The position numbers and the translations under genes were made by a program. A stretch of DNA of 13,697 nt from Alphaproteobacteria bacterium UBA1908 (GTDB lineage Bacteria; Pseudomonadota; Alphaproteobacteria; Caedimonadales; UBA1908). Below, one piece after another: positions 13,681-13,697 of this stretch; the stretch's first letter is position 1; every line of letters begins with the position of its first letter. Under the pieces are notes generated by a model. The model was not told where the DNA came from, searched no databases, and worked only from the letters and a program-made list of their open reading frames with translations. The stretch lies in NCBI GenBank assembly GCA_002337525.1, contig DDGG01000007.1, forward strand, positions 34,287 through 47,983, given 5' to 3'.

Positions 13681-13697
13681 GTACCCCATGAACCCGC

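Overview
The window looks like a piece of chromosome from an AT-rich alphaproteobacterium. The nearest match I can suggest is the Holosporales/Caedibacter-like, often endosymbiotic, group. That rests on three things: a short CCA-adding enzyme beside an alphaproteobacterial-type lipoprotein, the general gene style, and CATTCAGAAGG / CTCTGGATGAC palindromic repeat fragments at both ends. I know such repeats from intergenic spacers of these bacteria by memory only. The taxonomic call is an inference.

Layout. Positions 1-160 hold repeat fragments and a strong terminator for a leftward OmpP1/FadL-family outer membrane channel (174-1553). A divergent rightward cluster follows: a secreted DUF2147 protein (1757-2245), a small secreted basic protein of unknown function (2281-2598), a spacer with a large imperfect palindrome, a lipoprotein (2736-3290) and the CCA tRNA nucleotidyltransferase cca (3300-4490). 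cca converges, with only 8 nt between stop codons, on a leftward membrane protein with a degenerate GGDEF and an intact EAL domain (4499-6154). A divergent spacer separates it from a rightward REC-PAS-GGDEF-EAL response regulator (6416-8566) that uses a TTG start. Past a terminator hairpin lie two leftward genes for exported proteins of unknown function (8636-9145 and 9336-9848). The last gene is a large tricorn-type protease (10039-13326), followed by a terminator and 300 bp of non-coding DNA with further inverted repeats and a repeat element at the right edge.

How the genes may work together. The two c-di-GMP proteins form a divergent signalling pair. The membrane protein is predicted to degrade c-di-GMP only. 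The soluble regulator keeps the signatures of both synthesis and degradation, including a product-inhibition site, and no partner histidine kinase lies in the window. The envelope genes (FadL-like, DUF2147, lipoprotein, three secreted unknowns) are consistent with an envelope-focused neighbourhood, but no shared pathway can be shown. The tricorn protease would act in the cytoplasm on peptides released by the large ATP-dependent proteases.

Start codons were revised where a Shine-Dalgarno sequence and signal peptide argued for it (FadL-like gene, both leftward secreted proteins). I found no tRNA, rRNA, CRISPR array, insertion sequence or prophage. No undescribed multi-gene system is evident. 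The best leads are the two leftward unknown proteins, the regulator pair and the structured spacers.
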